Shown in pieces: positions 14,784 through 21,337 of a DNA stretch of 21,376 nt. Each line of letters starts with the position of its first letter. The stretch's first letter is position 1. The notes beneath the pieces were generated by a model that had not been told where the DNA came from, ran no database searches, and saw only the letters and a list, made by a program, of their open reading frames with translations. The stretch spans positions 1 to 21,376 of the forward strand of contig CAZTOW010000086.1 in NCBI GenBank assembly GCA_964615375.1, written 5' to 3'. This stretch comes from CAZKWG01 sp964615375 (lineage in GTDB: Bacteria; Myxococcota_A; UBA796; CAZKWG01). A program made the position numbers and the translations under genes.

Positions 14784-14956
14784 ATCACCGTGTAGATGAA
14801 GGGCAGGACCGGCGAGCTCTCCGCGAACAGGATGAGCGCGACCAGCAGCGCCAGCACGATGACGATCGGCGTCATCCACCACGCCTTGTTGTGGACGATG
14901 AAGTCCAGGAATTCGCGGGCGATGCCCTTGCGCTCGTTGGGGATGATCTCGGACAT
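14780..14956 (-). CDS. DUF5989 family small membrane protein
   Basis: This 58-residue protein has a charged N-terminal helix (EIIPNERKGIAREFLDFIVHNKAWW), one transmembrane segment (MTPIVIVLALLVALILF) and the ending ESSPVLPFIYTVI. The W-W-P-I-V-I-V-L core and the SS...PFIY.. tail are the signature of DUF5989, a family found beside carbamoyltransferase and SxtJ genes and in polysaccharide clusters. Function unknown. The ATG at 14954-14956 has GGAG nine bases upstream. An upstream start in the same frame would add 26 residues with no membrane or family character and is rejected. It lies 38 bases after the glycosyltransferase gene on the same strand and may be part of that operon. Confidence 0.88.
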   Translation of the reverse strand: MSEIIPNERKGIAREFLDFIVHNKAWWMTPIVIVLALLVALILFAESSPVLPFIYTVI

Positions 14957-14994
14957 GCGCGGTCTCCAGTCCACACGGGGAGCTTGCCCTGAGG

Positions 14995-16506
14995 TTACCA
15001 CGGCGCCTGCGCGGGCGGTATCACCCGGATCCACAAGGAGCGACCGAGCGCGGGGACAGGGACCTCTTCCCCGGGTCCTCCGCCCCAGTCCACGATGAGC
15101 CCGGCGCTCCCGGCCTGCGCGTCGGCGGGCTCCAGGACCACGCGATCCAGGCCCTCCTGCTCCAGCCAGGGGCGCAGGTGCTCCAGCCAGGGCAGGGTGG
15201 TCTGGACCTCACAGGGGATCTCCGGCGCGCCGATCACCAGGAGCGGGCGCGGGTCGGCGCGCGAGGCGGCCACGACCTCGGGAAGGCCCATCGCGTCGGC
15301 CAGCGGGGGGCGCAGCCAGCGCTGCACGCAGCCCGAGGCCATCTCGGTGATCGGCGAAGGCGGCGGCAGATCGTGGAGCGAGCCCAGGGTCGTCCAGGCC
15401 GCGGCGGCCCCTCCCCAGCCCCACGCCCCCAGGGCCGGTCGCCGGCTCCCCGCCAGGCCCACCCCCAGGACCACCGCCGCCGCCGGCCCCAGCGGGACCA
15501 GCAGGCGCGGGTACTTCTTGGGCACAAGCGTCAGCAGCAGCAGCCCGAGGCCGAGCGTCCCCAGGGGCAGGGCCAGGCCCGCGGGCCGCCTTGCGAGGGT
15601 GAGGACCAGCGCCAGCGCGAGCGCCGGCCCCAGCCCCGACCAGCCCAGGGCCAGCGGGTAGTAGGCGAGGTGGAGCGTGAGGGGGACCGAGGCGTCGGCC
15701 GGGGCCGAGCCCGCCCCGTAGGCGAGCTGCGCGCCGAGGTGCAGCGCGTACCAGGGGCCCGCCACCGCCGCCGCCACGCCCAGGGTCCACAGGCCCCGCC
15801 CCCGGAGGCGCAGCAGGGTCCAGGCCACGGGCGCCAGCGCGTAGAGGGCCAGGGTCTGCTTGGTCAGCATCCCCAGGCCCAGGGCCAGCCCCAGCGCCGC
15901 CGCCCTCCCGCGGGTGGGGCGCTTCACGGCGCGCAGGGCCAGCAGCAGGGTCAGCGCCACCGCGGCGGCCAGGGCGCCCTCGGGCATGAAGTGGCGGGAG
16001 ATCCCCGTCCCCTCGGGCAGGAGCAGGCAGGCCCCGAAGGCCCCGAGCTCCGCCAGCGTCGCCCGCTCGGGCGCCACGAGCCTTCGCGCGACCCTCCCCG
16101 CGGCCCCGGCGGTGAGCAGGGCGAGGCCCAGGTTGAGCGCGCCCAGGGGCAGGCGCGAGGGGTGCCCGAGGCCGAAGAGCGCCCAGGGGAGGCTCAGGAT
16201 CGCGGGGTAGAGCCCGGGGTACTCGCCGGTGTCCCCGGCCCAGGCCCGCCACAGCCAGGCCCCCGGGGCGCCCTCGCGCAGGTCGTAGACGAAGAGGGCG
16301 GCGGCGCCGACGTGACCGAGCTCGTCCCCGTCCGGGGGCCCCTGGTCCGCCCCCATCCAGAGCATGGATCCGAGCGCCCACAGCAGCGTCAGGGCCGCCC
16401 CCAGCGCGCGGGCCCGGCCTGTGGATAACTGCCCTCCAGCTGTGGATGGATCCCACCCGTGACGGCCTGGGAAGTGGGCTTCTCGATCTGGAGAGTCAGC
16501 CTTCAT
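14995..16506 (-). CDS. GT-C / PMT-like membrane glycosyltransferase
   Basis: This 503-residue polytopic membrane protein has about ten hydrophobic segments and a soluble C-terminal domain (from about residue 380). The first periplasmic loop holds DGDELGHV (59-66), the acidic motif expected in GT-C enzymes that use polyprenyl-phosphate sugars. GEYPGLYPAILSLPWALFG, SRHFMPEGALAA and PKKYPRLLVPLGP also match the PMT/ArnT (GT39/GT83-like) layout. It probably transfers a sugar from a lipid carrier to an envelope glycan, lipid or protein. The ATG at 16504-16506 has no good ribosome site and one of the DnaA boxes lies within its first 30 codons, so a later non-ATG start is possible. It follows another large membrane-protein gene by 67 bases. 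Confidence 0.8.
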   Translation of the reverse strand: MKADSPDREAHFPGRHGWDPSTAGGQLSTGRARALGAALTLLWALGSMLWMGADQGPPDGDELGHVGAAALFVYDLREGAPGAWLWRAWAGDTGEYPGLYPAILSLPWALFGLGHPSRLPLGALNLGLALLTAGAAGRVARRLVAPERATLAELGAFGACLLLPEGTGISRHFMPEGALAAAVALTLLLALRAVKRPTRGRAAALGLALGLGMLTKQTLALYALAPVAWTLLRLRGRGLWTLGVAAAVAGPWYALHLGAQLAYGAGSAPADASVPLTLHLAYYPLALGWSGLGPALALALVLTLARRPAGLALPLGTLGLGLLLLTLVPKKYPRLLVPLGPAAAVVLGVGLAGSRRPALGAWGWGGAAAAWTTLGSLHDLPPPSPITEMASGCVQRWLRPPLADAMGLPEVVAASRADPRPLLVIGAPEIPCEVQTTLPWLEHLRPWLEQEGLDRVVLEPADAQAGSAGLIVDWGGGPGEEVPVPALGRSLWIRVIPPAQAPW

Positions 16507-16552
16507 CGGGTATTGTTTCGCTTACCGAAAGTTATCCACAGGTTTGCCCACA
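16420..16552. promoter_or_regulatory. Cluster of DnaA-box-like sites
   Basis: Two perfect TTATCCACA boxes are present, on the minus strand at 16420-16428 and on the plus strand at 16532-16540. Both sit in the longer shared sequence GTTATCCACAGG, as an inverted pair. A weaker TGTGGATGG is at 16441-16449 and TTTGCCCACA is at 16543-16552. The region includes the 67-bp gap and the 5' end of a glycosyltransferase gene. It is less GC-rich than its surroundings. It could be a DnaA-binding or titration site, a regulated promoter, or part of a replication origin. Confidence 0.5.
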
Positions 16553-16573
16553 TCTTGTCCGCCGCCCCTGGGA

Positions 16574-18457
16574 TCAGACCTGCCCACGGTACAGGAAGAG
16601 GGCGACCCCGATCAGCCCCAGCGTGGGCAGCAGCGTGCCCATCCCCCGCCGGGGGAAGCCCGCCGACGCCACCCCCAGGGCCACGCCAGAGGCGGCGACC
16701 AGGGGGAGGAAATAGTGGCTCGGGTGGTGGTCGACCGTGCAGAGGACCAGCGAGTAGGCCCCAAACGCGCCCAGCAGGAAGGCCGTTGCCCGCCGTGTGG
16801 CCGCGCCCGGCGCGCCCAGGCCCGCCAGCGCCAGCAGCCCCGCGCCGCCGCTGTAAGTCAGCAGGCTCGCGTAGAAGTCCGGGATCCGCGGCAGCAGCGA
16901 GCCCGGGCTGTAGTCCCCGTGCCAGTGCTCGGGGAAGATCTCGAAGTAGACGATGAAGCCCACGTCCTCCATGTGGCCGCCCAGCAGCAGGGCGAGCCCC
17001 AGCAGGGCCGCGACGCCCGCGCTGAGGCCCAGGTGTCGAAGCGCCGTGAGCGGCCAGCTCCCGAAGCAGAGCCGCCACAGGGCAGCCAGGATCAGCACCA
17101 CCGGCCCGCCCGGGTAGCGCAGGATCGCCGCCGCCACGCCCAGCGCGCCGAACCAGCCCGCCCGCCCCTCGACCAGGGCCAGGGCCACCGCGATCAGCGA
17201 TGCAGCGTAGAGGCTGTCGGGGAAATTGGTGCTCCCCGGCTCGATCATCAGGAGGCCGTGGGCCAGGGTCATCGCCGCGGGCAGCAGCAGCGCCGGGCCT
17301 CGGGCCTCGGGCGCCAGGGCCAGCATCAGGCGAGCGCTCCCCAGCCCGACCAGCAGCAGCACGCCCAGGAAGAGGGCGTTGGCTGCCTGGAGATCGGGCC
17401 TGACCCACAGCACCGCCAGGGCGAGGATCGGGCTCCAGCCGGGGGGCTGGTTGAGCGTGATCCAGCGGCTGTCCAGCAGCTCCTCCGCCCAGACCTGGTT
17501 CTCCACCTGGTTCAAGAGCTGGTAGTAGTGGACGTAGCGCAGCGCGCCCGTGGCGTGCAGGGACCAGACGGCGTCCGTCCCCGGCAGGAGGTAGACGGTG
17601 CGGTCGACGGCGTCGAGCTCCAGCGTGAGCTCCTCGCCCGGCGCCAGGTCCACCTCCAGCAGGAGCCCGGCCACCCCGTCCCGCAGGTAGCGGCGCACGG
17701 GGCCCTCCTCGGGGAGCTCGGTCACGGAGGGCTCCACGGTCGCCGAGCGCCCATCCACGGTGATCCTGCTGTTCACCGGCCCGCGGATCGCCAGCGCGAC
17801 GCGCCCGCGCGCGCCCTCCGGCGCCATCAGGGTGGGGCGCGTGGTCTCCGGCGTCAGGCGCTGCGCCCCGGACTCCGGCCAGCCGATGGCCTCGACGCGG
17901 GTCCATCCGTCGCCGGGCTCCAGGGGGAGCGCCTCGCGTCCCTCCTCGTCGGCGCCGGTCAGGTACCAGTAGCCGTCCAGCGGGCGGGCGAGATCGACGT
18001 GCTTCCAGGCCGCGAGGCCGAGGACGGCGAGGAGGACCGCGGCGCCGGCCAGGGCCTCGCGCCGGGGGCTGGGGCGGGCCGGGCCGACGCTCCGGGCCAG
18101 CCAGAGGCCGCCGAGCGCCCAGAGCGCGGCGAAGGCCCAGTGCCCCCAGGCCGCTGAGCTCCCGCGGAGGCCGAGCTCGCGGGCCAGGGCCACGTCGATC
18201 CAGGTGATCCCGAGCGAGATCCAGGCGGCGTCCAGCCCGAGCTGTAGCCGGCTGGTCGGGCGGTCTCGGCTGAGCCAGGCCGCCCAGCCCAGGCCTGGGG
18301 CCCACAGCAGGCCCGGCAGGGTGAGCAGCGCGATCAGCGCCCAGGGGGCGTAGGGGTCGGGGTCGGGGAGCGCCGTCCCGAAGGAGATCAGGGCCAGGAG
18401 GGAGACCAGCAGCGGCCCCAGCGTGAGCGCGGCCCGCACGGCGGCGTCACCCCTCAC
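16574..18457 (-). CDS. Polytopic membrane protein, probable GT-C-type glycosyltransferase
   Basis: This 627-residue protein is of a family I cannot name. There are about five transmembrane segments at the start. A hydrophilic, strand-rich extracytoplasmic region follows at about 165-310 (for example GPVNSRITVDGRSATVEP, then LLLEVDLAPGEELTLELDAVDRTVYLL). About eight further transmembrane segments come next, with loops such as LNQPPGWSPIL, MIEPGSTNFPDSLYAASL and DHHPSHYFLPLV that resemble GT-C glycosyltransferases. The large central domain is unusual for PMT-like enzymes and might bind the acceptor. The start is a GTG at 18455-18457 overlapping the cupin stop as GTGA; the open frame upstream is a shadow of the cupin gene. 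Its place between a CapF-type cupin and a PMT-like enzyme supports a role in surface glycan assembly. Confidence 0.78.
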   Translation of the reverse strand: MRGDAAVRAALTLGPLLVSLLALISFGTALPDPDPYAPWALIALLTLPGLLWAPGLGWAAWLSRDRPTSRLQLGLDAAWISLGITWIDVALARELGLRGSSAAWGHWAFAALWALGGLWLARSVGPARPSPRREALAGAAVLLAVLGLAAWKHVDLARPLDGYWYLTGADEEGREALPLEPGDGWTRVEAIGWPESGAQRLTPETTRPTLMAPEGARGRVALAIRGPVNSRITVDGRSATVEPSVTELPEEGPVRRYLRDGVAGLLLEVDLAPGEELTLELDAVDRTVYLLPGTDAVWSLHATGALRYVHYYQLLNQVENQVWAEELLDSRWITLNQPPGWSPILALAVLWVRPDLQAANALFLGVLLLVGLGSARLMLALAPEARGPALLLPAAMTLAHGLLMIEPGSTNFPDSLYAASLIAVALALVEGRAGWFGALGVAAAILRYPGGPVVLILAALWRLCFGSWPLTALRHLGLSAGVAALLGLALLLGGHMEDVGFIVYFEIFPEHWHGDYSPGSLLPRIPDFYASLLTYSGGAGLLALAGLGAPGAATRRATAFLLGAFGAYSLVLCTVDHHPSHYFLPLVAASGVALGVASAGFPRRGMGTLLPTLGLIGVALFLYRGQV

Positions 18458-18822
18458 GGCAGCGTCACGGGCCAGGGGATGGTCTCGTCGTCCTGCGGCA
18501 GCCGGTCGGCGAGGGCCAGGACCAGCGCGGGCTCCTCGGCCCAGAGGGCGTGGGCCAGGCCCGCCTCCACCCGGGCGCGCAGGCCCTGTAGTCGGACGCG
18601 CTCGCGGCGCCCGCTGGCCGGGTCCTCCACCACCAGCCAGGCCTCCCCGCTCACCGCCATGAACCACTCGCCGCCGTGCCGGTGCCAGTGGTGCCCGCGC
18701 GAGCTGCCCGGCCTCAGCTCCACCATGTAGACCTCGCCCGCCACCGGCCCCGGCAGGAGCTTGGTGAGCGCGCCGCGCGCGTCGTCGCGGACGTCCAGGG
18801 GCTCTGTGCGGACCAGGGGCAT
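18454..18822 (-). CDS. CapF C-terminal-type cupin, polysaccharide biosynthesis
   Basis: This 122-residue single-domain cupin opens with DVRDDARGALTKLL. Metal-ligand histidines lie in RGHHWHRHGGEW (42-53), followed by FMAVSGEAWLVVED, and the protein ends PQDDETIPWPV. This pattern matches the C-terminal cupin of CapF-type capsule enzymes (Polysacc_synt_C), where the domain acts on the sugar before reduction. Here it stands alone, without the reductase. The start is the ATG at 18820-18822 with CGGAGC upstream. A longer frame to 18999 would add 59 low-complexity residues and is unlikely. It is the first gene of the glycan operon and overlaps the next gene by four bases. Confidence 0.8.
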   Translation of the reverse strand: MPLVRTEPLDVRDDARGALTKLLPGPVAGEVYMVELRPGSSRGHHWHRHGGEWFMAVSGEAWLVVEDPASGRRERVRLQGLRARVEAGLAHALWAEEPALVLALADRLPQDDETIPWPVTLP

Positions 18823-19013
18823 CGGGGCTCCGAGGCCGACAGGATACACCTGTTCATATTCCAGGGTGGTGAGAGCGCGCGGAGAGCGGCGCTCAGCGCG
18901 GCGGGGAGCCCGTCGTTGGGAAAAACAGGTGCTCGTGGCGCGCGGCGATGAGCGACCCCAGGTCGCGCGCGAGGGGAGGGAGGGCGATGGGGGTCTCATC
19001 GGTTCGCGCCGCC

Positions 19014-19031
19014 GCTGTCATAGGCTGTCAT
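19014..19031 (+). promoter_or_regulatory. Direct repeat with one-helical-turn spacing
   Basis: GCTGTCAT occurs at 19014-19021 and again at 19024-19031, with a period of ten bases. Tandem sites one turn apart are typical of a dimeric regulator binding one face of DNA. They lie about 110 bases upstream of the short peptide gene, which is their likely target. Confidence 0.35.
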
Positions 19032-19056
19032 GAGCGCGGAGAGAGGGCCTTGGATA

Positions 19057-19098
19057 GTGTTGGAGTGTCGGGGGCGGCAAGCTCTCGACATCCAACAC
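19057..19098 (+). promoter_or_regulatory. Bulged inverted repeat upstream of the short peptide
   Basis: GTGTTGGAGTGTCG (19057-19070) pairs with CGACATCCAACAC (19086-19098) as a 13-bp stem with one bulged G and a 15-base loop. It ends 41 bases before the start codon. It could be an attenuator, a leader structure or an operator. Confidence 0.5.
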
Positions 19099-19139
19099 AA
19101 ATGCTGAATCGCCAGCAATTCTACACGAGGAGATCGAGC

Positions 19140-19268
19140 ATGAAGTCGAAGACGCCCTCCAGCATGACCATCAGCCGTTGCGTCGTGCGCACCCAGATCC
19201 AGGCTGGCAGGAACCTCACCCCGACCAGCCTCGCGACGTGGGACTGCACCGTCGGATGCAAGCCCTGA
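19140..19268 (+). CDS. 42-residue Cys-containing peptide, possible RiPP precursor
   Basis: The ATG at 19140-19142 is preceded by GAGGAG at a seven-base spacing, a good ribosome site. The peptide has a basic Ser/Thr-rich N-terminal half, then CVVRTQIQAG (14-23) and a short C-terminal part ending TWDCTVGCKP with Cys36 and Cys40. The V-R-T-x-I-x-A-G stretch resembles a motif I recall in families of short peptides from myxobacteria and other phyla. The leader/core layout with Thr and paired Cys at the end is RiPP-like. No transporter, protease or modifying enzyme is adjacent; the only radical SAM enzyme in the window is a sulfatase maturase 17 kb away. It may simply be a small protein of another kind. 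Confidence 0.5.
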   Translation: MKSKTPSSMTISRCVVRTQIQAGRNLTPTSLATWDCTVGCKP

Positions 19269-19301
19269 CGGGGATGCAAGGGATGCAAGGTGTCAGGATG
19301 T

Positions 19302-19510
19302 GCAAGGTGTCAGGTTGGTATCATTTTGATTTTCCAATTTTATTAATAGATCCTTGTCTTCAACGAGAACATTTCCACGAACCCCTTGTCATCCCTGCCC
19401 ACCCCCCGAGCGCGATCAATCCGCCCGCCTCGCCACCGCGTGCTCGCCGCGTCGAGCTCTGAGATCCCTGTGCGCTCTGTGGTGAACCGCCCGTTCAAGA
19501 GGTCCCGACC
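19302..19510. repeat. Tandem repeat unit, copy 1 (209 bp)
   Basis: The unit begins with GCAAGGTGTCAGGTTGGTATC, continues with an AT-rich stretch (CATTTTGATTTTCCAATTTTATTAATAG) and ends in a GC-rich half with GTGGTGAACCGCCCG. It is repeated at once at 19511 with only scattered differences. Just upstream, GGATGCAAG and AAGGTGTCAGG are also locally repeated. The base composition of its first half is unlike the rest of the window. Confidence 0.9.
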
Positions 19511-19720
19511 GCAAGGTGTCAGGTTGGTATCATTTTGATTTTTCCAATTTTATTAATAGATCCTTGTCTTCAACGAGAACATTTCCATGAACCCCTTGTC
19601 ATCCATGCCCATCCCTCGAGCGCGATCGATCCGCCCGCCTCGCCACCGCGTGCTCGCCGCGTCGCGCTCTGAGATCTCTGTGCGCTCTGTGGTGAACTGC
19701 CCGATCAAGAGGTCCCGACG
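19511..19720. repeat. Tandem repeat unit, copy 2 (210 bp)
   Basis: This is near-identical to copy 1, with one inserted T in the AT-rich part and about a dozen substitutions (for example CACGAACC to CATGAACC). The minus strand of both copies, and of the diverged copy at 21083, stays open in one frame with a shared pattern FT.ERT.ISE.DA.S..WRG...DRA.G. Changes between copies fall in all codon positions, so I read it as a noncoding repeat rather than a gene. Confidence 0.9.
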
Positions 19721-20062
19721 GACCAGAACGACGGAGAAATTCCGATAGTTGTCGGCTGTTTTAGCGCGGAGCCCGCTGAGTTCGCAGAGCTCGCGGAGGC
19801 CTGCGCGAGCGAGGGCGGGGCGGGTCGAAGGCTCGTCGCCGCGCTCGGGCTGGGAGGAGGGGGCTTCGCCGTCTGGGGGGGGCTGAGCGGACCAGGGGGC
19901 CTGGAGCCCCGATACCGACCGGTTCACCTATTCAGATTCATGGAGGAGCCAGAGCGCGGGGAGACGGAGCTTGTAGGGGTGGAGGAGTCCATCCTTGTGG
20001 TATCCTTCGTCGCGTGGCTCGCGCGGGGGAGCGTCGCGCGAGGGCGGAGGGACCATGGGTGA
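19673..20062 (+). pseudogene. Coding-like frame without a start, cut by the repeat
   Basis: This plus-strand frame is open from the TGA at 19670 to the TGA at 20060-20062 (129 codons). It has no ATG, GTG or TTG until about codon 90. Downstream of the repeat it reads EIPIVVGCFSAEPAEFAELA and later RPVHLFRFMEEPERGETELV, with mostly G/C third positions in the middle. The stop overlaps the next gene as ATGGGTGA, as in a normal operon pair. It may be the 3' part of a gene whose beginning was replaced by repeat copy 2. Chance openness in GC-rich DNA is the alternative. I recognise no family. Confidence 0.3.
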
Positions 20063-21044
20063 TTTCGATCGACAGCGCCTCCCAGACGAGGCGCCGGCTC
20101 CGGTGACGTCCTGCGAGCCGTCGTCCCCGCAGATCCCGGCTCAGAACCAGTATGGCAACGCCTTCCTGCAGCAGCAGGTCCGCGGGGGCTCGCCGAACGT
20201 CTGCCGCCCGGGGAACGAGGCTGCCGAGAACACCGAGCGTGACCGCCAGGCCGCCGAGCGGGCTCAGCGGGCGCAGCAGGTGGCCAGCGCCGACGAGCGC
20301 CTCCGCACGGAGCAGCAGAACTCCGTCAACGCCTTCCGCGGCCACATCTACAACCCCGCCGACCGCCAGCACCCGGGCGTCATCGAGAACGGCACGGACG
20401 ACCGTGGGACGGAGATCGACGCCTGGAACCGGGAGGCGGGCGTCGCGCAAGGCTCGATGTGGTGCGGCTCCTCGACGGGGCACGCCTACCGCGAGGGCAC
20501 CCGCGGAGGCTTCCGGGACAACCTGCGCGTCGCCTCCGACAACCGGGCCCGCAACTACTTCCTCTACCGCCAGGACCACGAGGAGGCGCCGCGCGGCGGC
20601 GAGACCCCGCAGGCGCGGGAGGCGCGCATGCGCCGGAACGCGGCGATGGACCAGCGGGAGGCGCAGACGCAGGCCGAGCACACCGCCGCGGGCAGCAACC
20701 GCCGCTACATGACCTATCGGCCCGGCCAGCAGGAGCGCGGCCCGGTCGAGGGCGGCGGGCGTCCGGAGGTCTACAACGACCCCTCCCGCATGCCCGTGCG
20801 CCCAGGAGACACGGTGGTCTTCAGCCACCGCTGGCGCCAGGGGGCCGAGCGCGACAACGATCACGGCCACATCGCGATGGTGGCCTCCGGCCCCGACCGG
20901 GACGGCCACATCGAGATCGTCGAGGGCAACGCGGGCGGCACGTCCGGCAGCAACCGCGTCCAGACCCGCCGGGTCAACATCCGCAGCGAGCACATCGACG
21001 GCTTCGGCCGCCCCGCGCTGGGGGACATGACGCGCGGGCGGTGA
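20055..21044 (+). CDS. CHAP-like cysteine hydrolase with N-terminal YGNAFLQQQ motif
   Basis: This 329-residue protein has no signal peptide. Residues 1-50 are Pro/Gln-rich and include YGNAFLQQQV (33-42), a GNxxhQ-type motif I associate with proteins linked to extracellular contractile injection systems or similar export. A charged Gln/Glu/Arg segment follows (50-90). The putative catalytic Cys137 is in SMWCGSSTGHAY, and the matching VRPGDTVVF...HGHIAMV (His270/272) and IEIVEGN (290-292) come about 110 residues later. This is the order of CHAP/NlpC-type amidases, with a long insert between Cys and His. It would cleave peptidoglycan or a peptide amide. The ATG at 20055 has GGAGG upstream. A longer frame from 19995 has a poorer start. 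Confidence 0.72.
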   Translation: MGDFDRQRLPDEAPAPVTSCEPSSPQIPAQNQYGNAFLQQQVRGGSPNVCRPGNEAAENTERDRQAAERAQRAQQVASADERLRTEQQNSVNAFRGHIYNPADRQHPGVIENGTDDRGTEIDAWNREAGVAQGSMWCGSSTGHAYREGTRGGFRDNLRVASDNRARNYFLYRQDHEEAPRGGETPQAREARMRRNAAMDQREAQTQAEHTAAGSNRRYMTYRPGQQERGPVEGGGRPEVYNDPSRMPVRPGDTVVFSHRWRQGAERDNDHGHIAMVASGPDRDGHIEIVEGNAGGTSGSNRVQTRRVNIRSEHIDGFGRPALGDMTRGR

Positions 21045-21064
21045 GGGCGACCGCGCGACAGGCG

Positions 21065-21090
21065 GCGACAGGTGCCAGCGACAGGTGCCA
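21065..21090. repeat. Tandem 13-mer
   Basis: GCGACAGGTGCCA occurs twice in direct succession (21065-21077 and 21078-21090), at the boundary of the third large repeat copy. A similar local duplication of AAGGTGTCAGG precedes copy 1, so short repetition at this end seems to be part of the element. Confidence 0.85.
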
Positions 21091-21270
21091 GGTTGATACC
21101 ATTTCCATTTTGAAAATTCTGTTGCTTTACATTGTTTATTTGCGGTAGCCATCCCCATGGACACCATCATTCTCCGCCCCGTGGGCGCGATCGGTCTGCG
21201 CACCTCGCCATAGCGCGCTGGTCGCGTCGAACTCCGAGATCACCGTGCGCTCCGGGGTGAACCGCCCGAC
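21083..21270. repeat. Diverged third copy of the 209-bp repeat family
   Basis: This begins AGGTGCCAGGTTGATACCATTT, matching AGGTGTCAGGTTGGTATCATTT of copies 1 and 2. An AT-rich stretch follows, then a GC-rich half ending GTGCGCTCCGGGGTGAACCGCCCG (copy 1: GTGCGCTCTGTGGTGAACCGCCCG). It follows the CHAP gene stop, so the CHAP gene is bracketed by members of this family. A 62-residue minus-strand frame across it is not supported as a gene. Confidence 0.75.
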
Positions 21271-21337
21271 AAAAATAGGGGTTGGGTGCGGCTCTTCTGC
21301 GTCGAGGCGGTTGGTCGGATCCAAGGCGCATGCCCGA

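Larger units (their letters stand above)
18823..19139. other. Divergent intergenic region between cupin and peptide genes
   Basis: This 317-base gap holds the presumed promoters of the leftward glycan operon and the rightward short peptide. Minus-strand sequence near 18840-18860 contains an AT-richer stretch (GAATATGAACAGGTGTATCCT) in which TATCCT could be a -10 box. The repeats and the hairpin described separately lie at 19014-19098. No gene is supported in the gap. Confidence 0.45.

Noticed and set aside
19302..19720. CRISPR array
   Set aside because: Only two units of about 209 bases are present, without short repeats and unique spacers.
19553..19927. 124-residue minus-strand frame
   Set aside because: Half of it is repeat copy 2 and the rest is antisense to a frame with better coding character; no ribosome site or family is seen.
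20018..20042. CTCGCGCG/CGCGCGAG hairpin before the CHAP gene
   Set aside because: The stem is perfect for eight bases but made only of CG-rich sequence, and does not cover the ribosome site; chance is plausible.
21136..21324. 62-residue minus-strand frame
   Set aside because: It follows the diverged repeat copy and shows no protein family or ribosome site.
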